Below the pieces are notes generated by a model, which worked only from the letters and a program-made list of their open reading frames with translations, was not told the origin of the DNA and did not search any database. From the NCBI GenBank assembly GCA_964396595.1, contig CAYNFR010000016.1:4871-68870 (forward strand): DNA of 64,000 bases, read 5' to 3'. Shown piece after piece: positions 45,517 to 55,321 of the stretch. Source of the DNA: CAYNFR01 sp964396595. GTDB lineage: Bacteria > Bacteroidota > Bacteroidia > Chitinophagales > Saprospiraceae. A program made the position numbers and the translations under genes. Numbering within the stretch: the stretch's first letter is position 1; each line of letters starts with the position of its first letter.

Positions 45517-46842
45517 TTACCACTTGGGGAAATAGGCATCTAGTTTGTGGATTGACCAATGGCCGACTTGCTCGCCTAGCCAAATACCCTGATCGATGCC
45601 ATCGCGGTAGTGTATCCCTCCATATAATCGCGAGATGGAAGCCTCTTGGCCTGCTTGGCGGAAAGATTTAAAACGCCTTTTCGGCAGACCAAACTCTAGT
45701 TCTGTGGTATCAACGAAACCAAATTTATCGCCGAATATCCTCGTAAGTACTATACCTGCACAGGAAGAGACAACACTATGACCAGAGACATATTCTGGGA
45801 AAGGAGGTGTCTGAAGCAGCGGTTCCCATCGCGGGTCTATCAATTTTTTGATCGCTGTCACTGGCCTGACGCGATCTGACCGATATTTTTCATCCCAGCA
45901 AGCAATGAAGGCATCGTGAAGGCTGATGGCCACAAGCGCATGTACTAAGACAGTGTGGGCTAGTGAAAACCTCCGCTTGATACAAGCAATACCGGTTATG
46001 CCTATCCAATGGCCTCCGGGAGAGAGCTGTTTCAATCCGTATTCAATATGCCCGATCTGCTGAACAGCAAATGGGTTGCAATCCCAAAAACGCGCTATAA
46101 GCTCCCTGTTTTTATCGAGATTCTTACTTATGTCATAGACTTCCTTTAATTCTTTATAAAAAGCACTGGATTGATCAGTATCATATCCATTGGGTTGCGA
46201 TACCAGGTATTGATCTGATCGCTCAAGCAGCATGGGTCGAATTGTCTTCCAATGTGGTTCTACGGGTGCCATAAATGCCGGGCCTGTAGGTTGCCAATAT
46301 TGAGGCGCACGCTTGGGTGTATAACGTTTAAGGTTGTTAAGTTGCTGAAACCCATCAGTGTTGGCCCAGCGGATCATTTGTTGAGATATTTTTTCTGCCA
46401 ACGTACGCGAAGCGTGGACGGAAACTGTTGATGCCCCTTGCGCAATATATAAGCTTGTAAGCGAATCGAGATGCCCTGAAAGTTGTGCCCCGGATGGTAA
46501 TAAACTTTTGGCCGCAGCTAATACAGCAAAGCTTGTGGCATGTCTCAGATGAACATCGTGCTTTTCATGATCTTCCACGATTAGCTGCGGAGGGCTATTG
46601 ACTACATTTAATAGGGAGGGGTAGGAATCCGGAGCTAGAACTGATTGCACTTCATGTGCTGTAAGTAGGATATAGGCATAATACCGCGCTGCAGCAACAG
46701 GCGACGTAACATCATCCACAAGAATGTCTGTCGCTAATTTTACGCAGCGGACGAACTCTTGGCTCTCTCGCACATGTGCCTTATTGGCCGATAGGCCAAA
46801 GTTTAGAAAGAACAAAAAATACAGCGTGCTGAAGAGTTTCAT
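45517..46842 (-). CDS. Vanadium-dependent haloperoxidase-family protein (PAP2 fold)
   Basis: A 441-residue exported protein (short signal, MKLFSTLYFLFFLNFGLSA). All three vanadate/phosphate-binding motifs are intact and correctly spaced: K319...R326-P327 (KYRSDRVRP), S353-G354-H355 (YVSGHSVVS), and R405...H411 (SRLYGGIHYRDG). Helices fill the N-terminal part. It can therefore bind vanadate and oxidise halide with peroxide, or act as an acid phosphatase; the family does both and sequence alone does not decide. It follows the CRTAC1 gene after five bases. This pairing with CRTAC1 and SusCD recurs in Bacteroidota, but its role there is not known to me. Confidence 0.9.
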   Translation of the reverse strand: MKLFSTLYFLFFLNFGLSANKAHVRESQEFVRCVKLATDILVDDVTSPVAAARYYAYILLTAHEVQSVLAPDSYPSLLNVVNSPPQLIVEDHEKHDVHLRHATSFAVLAAAKSLLPSGAQLSGHLDSLTSLYIAQGASTVSVHASRTLAEKISQQMIRWANTDGFQQLNNLKRYTPKRAPQYWQPTGPAFMAPVEPHWKTIRPMLLERSDQYLVSQPNGYDTDQSSAFYKELKEVYDISKNLDKNRELIARFWDCNPFAVQQIGHIEYGLKQLSPGGHWIGITGIACIKRRFSLAHTVLVHALVAISLHDAFIACWDEKYRSDRVRPVTAIKKLIDPRWEPLLQTPPFPEYVSGHSVVSSCAGIVLTRIFGDKFGFVDTTELEFGLPKRRFKSFRQAGQEASISRLYGGIHYRDGIDQGIWLGEQVGHWSIHKLDAYFPKW

Positions 46843-46847
46843 GTGGC

Positions 46848-49800
46848 TTACTCCTTATGACCATATTCTAATAACAATGGTGAGGCATCATTGATACCTA
46901 CTATTATTTTCTTGCCTTCCGGTGTGTCAACATACTCAAGACTTCTCACAGAACCATGAATATTAAGTCCCGCTGCTAGCTGAGGAACATATTCATACTG
47001 ACCATCGCCGAGACCTCTGAGCAGACAGCTATAATTGGCATGGGACTTACCTATTTTAATGCGGGCATATTCTATATTACCCATTAACAAGATATCTGTG
47101 ATCCCATCATGGTCAAAATCACCGGCCAGAATAGCATGGACTGGCGAAAAGTTTGCCTCTATTGGAAAACTGCGGGGATGTAGTTTTCCATTGATGTTTT
47201 CAAACCACATCGTGGCTAGATTGTCAGCTATAAGTACAGGCGAATTTTTCACTTTTTCCTCACCGAAGATATCCTCCATTCGCACCTCTGAAAAAGAGTC
47301 ATATGTCACATATTGCTTCCTAAGTGACACGATTTGATCCGTCAGCTCGTCTCTACTTGTCATCGGATAGGATACATCATCGATATAATAACACATGATC
47401 GGGTCGAGATAACCATTGTCATCAAAATCATCGTAATACAAGCTTACAGGCTGCTCTCGCGATGCCTTAAACTGACTATTAAGCCCCCAGTTTCCTCCCA
47501 CAAGATCAAGATCGCCATCGCCATCAAGATCATACGCGAGCAATTTATTCCACCATCCGTGTGGGCTATCGGAGAGGCAATGTGACGTATTATCGATAAT
47601 CTTTGTTCCATCGTATTCGAATACACGGATATTCATCCATTCGCCGCAGACGACTAGGGAAGGGTGGCCGTCACCATTCAGATCTGCGAGGATGGCATGT
47701 GTTACCATACCGAGGTCGCGTAGTAGGGCTATCTCCTCTGAGGAGCTTAGCGTAAAATTTCCTCGACCGTCATTGTTTAACAATATGCTACCGGGAGAGT
47801 TAGGATATTCACCTTGGCTGACACGTCCACCTACGAATAAGTCCATATCTCCATCCTGATCATAATCCCATGCCACGGCGACTGACCCTGAAAAGCTATA
47901 TGTGGGGAGCAAGTCATATTTGCGCATAAATGCGCCGTTGTGATTTATATATAATCGATCCTCTAGTGGTAAGCCACTGTCAGAACTTCCGAACCCTCCA
48001 GAGACCACGAATAAATCAAGATCTCCATCCCCGTCAGCATCAAAAAATACCGCATCTGCATCTTCGTATTTCGTATCCATCAAGAGAGCTGCTTGACGAA
48101 GAGCGGTGAACGAACCATCCTTTTTTTGACGTAACAATACACCAGCGCTGCCTTCGGCATTACATAGATAGATATCTTCCAGACCATCTCCGTCAATATC
48201 CCCTACAGCTGTTTTAGGCCCGTGAAAGGAGACCATGTTAGGTATTAAGGGTTGTACTTTAAAGTCATTGACAAGTACTTCTTGATGCCGAGTAGGAAGG
48301 CTATCCGGCGGATAGTTGAAGATAGTAATCGGTGGTGGTGCAAGTGCATCGTCCGGGATAATGGTGTAGGCGTCCTTTGCCAGATCAGCAAGTTGATGTA
48401 GCTGATTGTAAGGGATCGCTTTACGAATCCGATAATAAGCGCCCGTTCCGGAGCGAATTGTGACGGAATCTATGACTGATTGTCCTAGCCCAAAATGCAA
48501 TGGCACAGCCATAGCTGATTGAAAACCATGTACCGGATAATATTCCTTCATCTTCGTCCCCGTAGTCGTGTGGAGTGTTATTCTCGTGCCGATTCCGAAG
48601 TCTGTATGATTAGACATACTGAACTGTATCCAGTTACGGGATGGTGTGAGTTGGGGACTTTGGTTGCGATAAACACCCGGATAGTCATTGATCCTATTGA
48701 ACACTAGGTCGAGGGCGCCATCATTATCAAGATCGGCATAGATAGCGCCATGCGCGAAGTCCTCCATATCGATGCCCCATGACGCACTCATGTCTGTAAA
48801 ACTGAGATCGCCATTATTTTTGAATAGATAATTGCGTAGTGGCGTGGCTGTGATGCTCTGTAGCATCTGAAACATTTTGTCATCTGTCTTGCCTTGAAGG
48901 TGCTTGAGGCGTTCATTTGCGTAAAACTTCATAAAGTCGCGGTTGATCATATCGCGGCCATATCCGTTGGTGATGAAGAGATCACTCCAGCCGTCATTGT
49001 CATAGTCGGCTATTAAGGCAGACCAACTCCAGTCTGTATTAGAAATACCTGCTAGTTGGCCTATTTCGCTAAAAGTGCCATTGCGATTATTGAGGTGGAG
49101 CATGTTACGCATGTACTGATGATGGAATCCGTTATCCACCATATTATTATACATCTCAAAGTTATCAGGGGCGAATAGCAGTTTTTGGCGCTTATTATCT
49201 GCCGGCAGCATATCAAGTGTCAATATGTCGGGCCACCCGTCATTATTGATATCTCCTATGTCGATACCCATGGAAAAATTAGAGATATACTTGAGCGTTT
49301 CTTTGAGTACTTCTGTAAAGGTGCCGTCGTGATTATTCAGATACAGATAGTCTTCTTCTACATAGTCATTGCAGATGTAAATATCCGGCCATCCGTCATT
49401 GTTGATGTCGGCGATACTGATTCCTAGGCCATATCCTAGAGGGTTAGACTTGATTCCGGCAATAATAGTGATATCGACGAACTTTCCGTTTCTGTTTTCA
49501 TACAGGCGATCGCCGGCATCAGGATCGATCATGCCTTTGACAAAAGCCGCATCAAAATTTTTAAATTGTTTCACATTATGATTGAGCACATAAAGATCGA
49601 GATCTCCATCCTGATCAAAGTCAAAGAATGCAGCATGTGTCGAATGTCCCGGGTCATCAATGCCATATTCGGCTGCGCGATCGGTGAAGGTGAGATTGCC
49701 ATTGTTGATAAACAATTGATTTTTACGATGTTTATGCTCTACATCTCCCGAATAGCATACATAGATATCCAGCCAACCGTCTCCATTGACATCAGCCACT

Positions 49801-50165
49801 GTCACACCGGTTTTCCACCCTTTACGTCCACCTACTCCCGCTGATCGCGTGATGTCTTCGAAGACAAAATCACCCTTATTAAGATAGAGTTTATTGTTCT
49901 CTGTATTGGCTGTAAAGTAAAGATCTATTAGTCCGTCATTATTGAAGTCTCCGGCAGCGACACCACCACCGTTGTAAAAGTACTCGTAAGTAATGATGTT
50001 GGATTGTGGCGTCTCTTTAAGCGTGTTTTGGAACGTGATGTGAGATTGTTGTGGATTTATTTCTTTAAATAGGGGCTGGCCGCCCAATGTTAAACTAATG
50101 CTTAATATAACCGGCAGAAGCAAAGCGGGTAAGCAATTAAATATATCCGACAGGTATTTTTTCAT
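46848..50165 (-). CDS. CRTAC1-family FG-GAP/VCBS propeller protein with ASPIC/UnbV domain
   Basis: I start at ATG 50165 (MKKYLSDIFNCLPALLLPV, a signal peptide), giving 1105 residues; a start at 50246 lies inside a terminator stem. It has two beta-propeller regions built of FG-GAP repeats with calcium motifs (DFNNDGLIDLYF, DVNGDGWLDIYV, DIDGDGLEDIYL), separated by an ASPIC/UnbV domain at about 540-620 (GIGTRITLHTTTGTKMKEYY, HFGLGQS). Such proteins are extracellular scaffolds or binding proteins. It shares a transcript with the haloperoxidase downstream (five-base gap). Upstream are susD and susC, but a terminator and a fresh promoter lie between. Confidence 0.9.
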   Translation of the reverse strand: MKKYLSDIFNCLPALLLPVILSISLTLGGQPLFKEINPQQSHITFQNTLKETPQSNIITYEYFYNGGGVAAGDFNNDGLIDLYFTANTENNKLYLNKGDFVFEDITRSAGVGGRKGWKTGVTVADVNGDGWLDIYVCYSGDVEHKHRKNQLFINNGNLTFTDRAAEYGIDDPGHSTHAAFFDFDQDGDLDLYVLNHNVKQFKNFDAAFVKGMIDPDAGDRLYENRNGKFVDITIIAGIKSNPLGYGLGISIADINNDGWPDIYICNDYVEEDYLYLNNHDGTFTEVLKETLKYISNFSMGIDIGDINNDGWPDILTLDMLPADNKRQKLLFAPDNFEMYNNMVDNGFHHQYMRNMLHLNNRNGTFSEIGQLAGISNTDWSWSALIADYDNDGWSDLFITNGYGRDMINRDFMKFYANERLKHLQGKTDDKMFQMLQSITATPLRNYLFKNNGDLSFTDMSASWGIDMEDFAHGAIYADLDNDGALDLVFNRINDYPGVYRNQSPQLTPSRNWIQFSMSNHTDFGIGTRITLHTTTGTKMKEYYPVHGFQSAMAVPLHFGLGQSVIDSVTIRSGTGAYYRIRKAIPYNQLHQLADLAKDAYTIIPDDALAPPPITIFNYPPDSLPTRHQEVLVNDFKVQPLIPNMVSFHGPKTAVGDIDGDGLEDIYLCNAEGSAGVLLRQKKDGSFTALRQAALLMDTKYEDADAVFFDADGDGDLDLFVVSGGFGSSDSGLPLEDRLYINHNGAFMRKYDLLPTYSFSGSVAVAWDYDQDGDMDLFVGGRVSQGEYPNSPGSILLNNDGRGNFTLSSSEEIALLRDLGMVTHAILADLNGDGHPSLVVCGEWMNIRVFEYDGTKIIDNTSHCLSDSPHGWWNKLLAYDLDGDGDLDLVGGNWGLNSQFKASREQPVSLYYDDFDDNGYLDPIMCYYIDDVSYPMTSRDELTDQIVSLRKQYVTYDSFSEVRMEDIFGEEKVKNSPVLIADNLATMWFENINGKLHPRSFPIEANFSPVHAILAGDFDHDGITDILLMGNIEYARIKIGKSHANYSCLLRGLGDGQYEYVPQLAAGLNIHGSVRSLEYVDTPEGKKIIVGINDASPLLLEYGHKE

Positions 50166-50200
50166 TCTGAGCCTTACGCGTTTTAAGTACGCTGAAACGT

Positions 50201-50208
50201 CAAAATTA
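50201..50208 (-). promoter_or_regulatory. Bacteroidota -7 promoter element for the CRTAC1-haloperoxidase pair
   Basis: TAATTTTG on the minus strand matches TAnnTTTG, 36 bases before the chosen CRTAC1 start and immediately after the susD terminator. Confidence 0.55.
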
Positions 50209-50211
50209 GAC

Positions 50212-50246
50212 AAAAAAAAAGTGCCGAGCTGTAAGAAACTCGGCAC
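50212..50246 (-). terminator. Intrinsic terminator after susD
   Basis: On the minus strand a perfect 8-bp stem GTGCCGAG/CTCGGCAC (50221-50228 and 50239-50246, 10-base loop) is followed by nine T residues. A textbook rho-independent terminator 31 bases after the susD stop. Confidence 0.9.
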
Positions 50247-50276
50247 TCTTCATTAATTATTACTTAAATAGGGCGA

Positions 50277-51854
50277 TTAATTTCCGCCATCCCACCACAT
50301 ACGTGTAGTGAATTCGTCACCACCCATTCTAGTGATGGCTGCATTAAGATTTGTCGGGTTATTACCCGCTTCAGCCTCCCAGTAGATCAACCTTCTTGGG
50401 ATTTGATCGATACTCTTCCATCTGTTAGGATGTTGAGTAGGAGTTAGTGCCGGGAACCCTGTTCTTCTCCAGTTAGCCCATGATTCAAGATCATTAAGCC
50501 ATGTTGCCGCCCAGAATTCTTCACCGATAAGGCGTAGTTTATCGTCATTAGATGCTGCGCCGAAAGCTCTGTTGCTGATGTATTCAGTAATATCTGCATC
50601 AGATCTAGCAAATGAAGGTTCGAAAGCCGTCCATGCCTGAATGGCTCCTGTTACACCTGCATTAAAAAACGACTCAGCATCACCGCTGATCCAGCCTCTA
50701 AGTGCTGCTTCAGCTGCAATAAATTGAGTCTCTGCATAAGAGATTAGATAATATGGATCTTCCCAGTCAACCGTTTTTAAGTTGATCATTGAGAACATCC
50801 ATCTGCCTGTACTGTAGCTGTCCCAGATAGCACGGTCATCCGGGGATAGTGCCGCTTGAAGCTCATCAGTTGTAAAACCATTAGGAAGGCCACGCTGAGC
50901 TGCGGGATCTGTATTCCATGTAGAAGGGTTGTCAGGATTGCCGGTACCCCCGGATACGATCATCAATCTTGGATCATTGTTCGCAATCATCCAGTCTATG
51001 AAGGTTTTGCTCAATTTGCAATCTCTTGAGTATTTGTTATTACCCCAGTAGCCATCATTGAGTCCATTTCTGTTGATACCTTGAGGGCCTGAGAGATATT
51101 TAATGGTGGCATTATCAGCATTTGAAGAAAAAGTACCTGATGCAAATGCTTCCGAAACTACCGCGCGAGCCATTGCTTCATCTACTTTCTGCATTCTCAT
51201 ACCCACTCTCATCAATAATGCGTTAGCAAATTTTTTCCAATTATCCACATTTCCCCCATAGATAACATCTTGATTACCTAGGTTTCTTCCGGAAGCACTT
51301 AACGTATCGCGAGCAGCTTTGACATCCTGGATAATCTGTTCATAGACTATCTTTTGGTTGTCATAAGCCGGAAACCAGCTGGCCTCATCATATAGTCCTC
51401 TACCCGCCTGAATATACGGCACATCGCCATAGATATCCGTCATACGGTGAAGGTCAAAGGCTTTCAAGATGGCAGCCATTGCATTTAGATTGGCTTGTGC
51501 CGGATCATCTTTCGTTTTTTCGTGAATCTCCGCTAACAGTCTAATCACATTTGTGTAATGTGACTCCATGTAAGCACCACTATATTGAGCATTGTAGAAA
51601 TACTTATCCCCACTAAAATAGCCTGCATTAGAAGCGATATGTTGAATCATAGTTGCTGCATAAAGCATAGGAGCTCTGGTGTTCTCATATTCACCACCTA
51701 TACGAAGCGTAGCTGTACTCAAGAGGAATGCCATATCAATATCATTCGCCGAGTTTTTGTCGATGTTTAATTCAGCAAGGCTTTCGTCACTGCAGGATTG
51801 TACCAACAGCAGTAGGAAGAGAGATAAGCTGATTTTTAATATTATACTTTTCAT
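50277..51854 (-). CDS. susD-like: SusD/RagB-family outer-membrane lipoprotein
   Basis: A 525-residue surface lipoprotein (signal ending LLLLVQSC, Cys21) of the SusD-like group that caps its partner TonB-dependent channel and binds nutrients. TPR-like helices run through the N-terminal half (TMIQHIASNAGYFSGDKYFY, AILKAFDLHRMTDIYGDVPY), and the C-terminal part has PRRLIYWEAEAGNNPTNLN, typical of the subfamily (SusD-like 2). The ligand, whether sugar, peptide or other, cannot be told from the sequence. It is 21 bases after susC and ends at a strong terminator. Confidence 0.93.
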   Translation of the reverse strand: MKSIILKISLSLFLLLLVQSCSDESLAELNIDKNSANDIDMAFLLSTATLRIGGEYENTRAPMLYAATMIQHIASNAGYFSGDKYFYNAQYSGAYMESHYTNVIRLLAEIHEKTKDDPAQANLNAMAAILKAFDLHRMTDIYGDVPYIQAGRGLYDEASWFPAYDNQKIVYEQIIQDVKAARDTLSASGRNLGNQDVIYGGNVDNWKKFANALLMRVGMRMQKVDEAMARAVVSEAFASGTFSSNADNATIKYLSGPQGINRNGLNDGYWGNNKYSRDCKLSKTFIDWMIANNDPRLMIVSGGTGNPDNPSTWNTDPAAQRGLPNGFTTDELQAALSPDDRAIWDSYSTGRWMFSMINLKTVDWEDPYYLISYAETQFIAAEAALRGWISGDAESFFNAGVTGAIQAWTAFEPSFARSDADITEYISNRAFGAASNDDKLRLIGEEFWAATWLNDLESWANWRRTGFPALTPTQHPNRWKSIDQIPRRLIYWEAEAGNNPTNLNAAITRMGGDEFTTRMWWDGGN

Positions 51855-51875
51855 ATTTTATAAATTTTAATTCAA

Positions 51876-54800
51876 TTAAAAGTTGGCCGACAAATTGATT
51901 CCGAAATTTCGAGTCTGTGGCATTGCGAAGAACTCTAAGCCTTGAGCACCGCCCGCTACTGTATAACCGGACTCCGGATCGACATTTGGAATTTTTGACC
52001 ATAACAAGGCTAAATTTCTGCCCACAAGTTGAATACTGAGCGATCTAAATGGCGTCTTATTGAGCATTTTACCAGGTATGGTGTAACCAAGTGAAAATTC
52101 TCTTAGCTTTCCGAAAGATGCATCATAGACCAAGTTTTCGGTAATGTTAGAATAACCGACCCAATAATCTGCAAGTCTGTCAACGGGTACAGTAACATTT
52201 ACGGGCGTCTCTCCATCTGGCAAGACACCTCTGGCTTGAATACCTGACTCACGACCCTCAAGTGTCGCTTCATGCAGACCTAATCGGTAAGCTAACCAGT
52301 TAGTTCCTGAAAACATACTTCCACCTTGTCTGATGTCAATCAAGAAAGACATGCGGAAACCCTTGTAGGTAAAATTGTTAATTAATCCCGCTGAGATAGG
52401 ATGACGTCCTTCACCTAGAATGCTAAAATCGTCAGATCTAACCGGGATACCATCAGCTGAATACATAGGTACGCCAGCTGCATTTGTTCTGTGAGTACGA
52501 CCTACGATGAGTCCTAGTGGTTGTCCAAGCGTATGACGTATTACCTCACCACCCAATACTCTAGATGATTGCAGATTAAGGAATTGAATGGGGTTCTCAG
52601 CAGCATTGTTTCCTAAATTAACCGCCTCACTGATGTTATGTGCATAGTTCAATGCAAGATCCCATGAAAGGTCACGTTTCTTAATCGGAGTCACCGAAAA
52701 TAAAAGTTCCACCCCTCTATTCGCTAATTGACCGACATTTACAATAGTTGAACCGAAACCGGATGTGGCTGAAATACCTGCATTTAAGATGTCATTATCT
52801 GTTTTTCTGTTGTAGTATGCTATATCAAGTCCAAGACGGTTATCCAAAAAGCGAAGATCTAATCCTAGTTCGATCTCTGTCGAGGTGAATGGTTGTAAAT
52901 TCTGATTAGGAATAGACCCATTGTTAATGACACCTAGGTTAGCTCCGGCATGTCCTTGTCCGGTGAGGCCATAAGTTAGATTTAAAGAATAAGGATTGGG
53001 CGCTCCTCCACCTACTTGCGCCCAAGAGGTTCTAAACTTAGCAAATGTAATTGCTGATGGCAGATCTATTACATCAGAAATTACGGCACTAATACCTGCT
53101 GATGGGTAGAATAATGAATTTCTATCGGGACTGAGTGTGCTAAATTTATCCTGACGGCCGGTTAGATTAAAGTATAACCAATTGTCATATCCGATAGTTA
53201 AATTTCCGAACATAGAGTTAATACCAGACTCACTAAATCCAAAAATTCGATTAGGGGCAGCAACATTGTTTAAACTGTGAAGGAAAGGAACTACCAAGTC
53301 ATTTCCACCGGCACCTTTTTGTTCGAATTGGGAGCGAGTCATTGACGCTCCGACCATATAATCAAAAGATAGCTTATCTACCGTCTTAACACCTCCAATA
53401 AACAATTCATAATTGTTCTGAATGACATTTGTGAATGATTCGCTGTAATCTCCACGCGGTTTGTAAGCAGTGCCATAGGCTTCTGAGCTTGCCGCATCAC
53501 GATTCGTGAAGTCCGTACCTACACGACCCATTACATAAAGCCAATCAGTAACATCGTACTTAGCAGACATGTTACCGACCAATCTATTCGTTACATCACT
53601 TCTAAAGAATTGATATGCAGCCCAATACGGGTTAGTGGAAAAAGTGTTGCCTTGATACCTCAATTCTTGTCCATCTTCACGAGCTCCAGGCTTGTTAGGA
53701 TTCCCTTCGAATGAACTAAAAGGCACGGCTCTAGGCTTCATAGTCACGGCAAAGTTTGCATTTCCCGGAGAATCTGATAATCTAGGTCTGTTTTTAGCAT
53801 TTTGATGAGTGTACTGTGCCGCTAGATTTAGTGTCAACTTACTATGAACGCTTGTCAAGTTTAAGTTCGCCGTGTTTCTTCTGAATGAAGCATTTGGCAT
53901 GATATCCGCGTTGCTCAGATCTGATACAGCGATGCGATAGTTACCTCTTTCATTACCTCCGGCAAATGCCAAAGAGTTGTTGATCGTCACACCTGTTCTA
54001 TAGAAGTCATTGATGGTCTCACCAGTAGGGGAATACGGTCTTTGTACACCGTCCCATTGAACTGTGTTTCTACCATCATGCCTCTCGCCCCAATGGCTCG
54101 TCGCACTTACCAAAGCTTCTTCTTGAGTCATAAATCTACTCCCTCTAAGACCTTGACCATAAACTTCTTGAAATTGAGTCTGATCAATGGCCCTGTCTGT
54201 GGTAATGTTCGAGTTAAATGTAATACCTAGACCTTGGGATTTAGCACCAGATTTAGTGGTTACAAGGATAACACCATTTGCCGCTCTGGCACCATACAAT
54301 GCCGCTGCAGTATTTCCTTTAAGAACGGAAATACTTTCAATGTCATCAGGGTTAAACATAGCAAGTCCATCACCGCCATCGTTTCCGCCCCAAAGACCTG
54401 CTTGACCGAAGTTGCCACTTTCCATTGGAACACCGTTTACCACGAATAGGGGTTGGTCATTTCCACTTAGTGATGAACCTCCTCGGATGGTAATCCTGGT
54501 TGAACCTCCCGCACCAGAAGCAGGTGGAGTGATGTTTACTCCGGCTATTTTCCCGGTAAGGGCATTGCCAAGATTGGCTGTACGTACTTCTTGAACACTA
54601 CTACCGTCAATCTGGGTAACAGAGTAAGGAAGTGCTTTCCTTTCTTTGGTTATACCAAATGCACTAACAACTACTTCTTCAAGCATAGCCCCTTCTGCCA
54701 GACTTATCTCGATCCCTGTCTGGCCGCCTACTACGACTACCTCCTTAGTGGAGAAACCAGTAAAAGAAATCTCCAAAGTGGCAGGAGAATTACGCAATTG

Positions 54801-55031
54801 AAGGCTAAAGTTGCCATCAAGGTCTGTAATAGTACCATTGATGGTACCTTTTTCATTGACAGTTGCACCGATCAGTGCTGAACCGTCGTTTTCTGAAATA
54901 ATAGTACCCGACACCGTCTGAGCACTAAGGCTTATCCCCAAACAAACGAACGTAAACAATGCCAAGCATTGCTTGTGCAATTTTGACAGTTCCTTGTCAT
55001 AAGAGAATAAGCATTGTGAAATTCCCGTCAT
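51876..55031 (-). CDS. susC-like: SusC/RagA-family TonB-linked outer-membrane channel
   Basis: A 1051-residue receptor: signal sequence (KQCLALFTFVCLGISLSAQ), a carboxypeptidase-regulatory-like domain (VSGTIISENDGSALIGATV, about 40-115), the plug with VLKGNTAAALYGARAANGVI (about 215-245), and a 22-strand barrel ending with NFGINLSANF (terminal aromatic Phe). It takes up nutrients held by the SusD partner, powered by TonB. No sigma/anti-sigma, hybrid two-component or glycoside hydrolase gene adjoins, so the substrate and regulation are unknown. The start at 55031 precedes a rather long leader; an internal start is possible. Confidence 0.95.
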   Translation of the reverse strand: MTGISQCLFSYDKELSKLHKQCLALFTFVCLGISLSAQTVSGTIISENDGSALIGATVNEKGTINGTITDLDGNFSLQLRNSPATLEISFTGFSTKEVVVVGGQTGIEISLAEGAMLEEVVVSAFGITKERKALPYSVTQIDGSSVQEVRTANLGNALTGKIAGVNITPPASGAGGSTRITIRGGSSLSGNDQPLFVVNGVPMESGNFGQAGLWGGNDGGDGLAMFNPDDIESISVLKGNTAAALYGARAANGVILVTTKSGAKSQGLGITFNSNITTDRAIDQTQFQEVYGQGLRGSRFMTQEEALVSATSHWGERHDGRNTVQWDGVQRPYSPTGETINDFYRTGVTINNSLAFAGGNERGNYRIAVSDLSNADIMPNASFRRNTANLNLTSVHSKLTLNLAAQYTHQNAKNRPRLSDSPGNANFAVTMKPRAVPFSSFEGNPNKPGAREDGQELRYQGNTFSTNPYWAAYQFFRSDVTNRLVGNMSAKYDVTDWLYVMGRVGTDFTNRDAASSEAYGTAYKPRGDYSESFTNVIQNNYELFIGGVKTVDKLSFDYMVGASMTRSQFEQKGAGGNDLVVPFLHSLNNVAAPNRIFGFSESGINSMFGNLTIGYDNWLYFNLTGRQDKFSTLSPDRNSLFYPSAGISAVISDVIDLPSAITFAKFRTSWAQVGGGAPNPYSLNLTYGLTGQGHAGANLGVINNGSIPNQNLQPFTSTEIELGLDLRFLDNRLGLDIAYYNRKTDNDILNAGISATSGFGSTIVNVGQLANRGVELLFSVTPIKKRDLSWDLALNYAHNISEAVNLGNNAAENPIQFLNLQSSRVLGGEVIRHTLGQPLGLIVGRTHRTNAAGVPMYSADGIPVRSDDFSILGEGRHPISAGLINNFTYKGFRMSFLIDIRQGGSMFSGTNWLAYRLGLHEATLEGRESGIQARGVLPDGETPVNVTVPVDRLADYWVGYSNITENLVYDASFGKLREFSLGYTIPGKMLNKTPFRSLSIQLVGRNLALLWSKIPNVDPESGYTVAGGAQGLEFFAMPQTRNFGINLSANF

Positions 55032-55262
55032 ACTCTAAGTATAGTTTTGATTAATTAATAAAAAGATTTTCCAGATAATTAATCAGCCTCGAGGGTTCAA
55101 GACTGATCAAAGCGTAAAACTATCATAAAACGATCAATTGGACGATAACGCTGCCGAATTATTACTTGAATCTATTGTTATTTAAGACATTTAGCTGCTG
55201 TCGATAATGCTTTACCGAATATTATAGCAAACAATACCTCTTAGGACAATACCGACAGAATA

Positions 55263-55300
55263 AAAAAACTGCCAAGAGGCAATGATCTCGGCAGTTTTTT
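55263..55300 (-). terminator. Intrinsic (bidirectional) terminator after the MFS gene
   Basis: An 11-bp inverted repeat AAAAAACTGCC / GGCAGTTTTTT (55263-55273 and 55290-55300, 16-base loop) sits about 20 bases after the MFS stop. With A and T runs on both sides it can work on either strand; it separates the MFS gene from susC. Confidence 0.85.
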
Positions 55301-55321
55301 AGACGCAATTATTTTTTTGTC

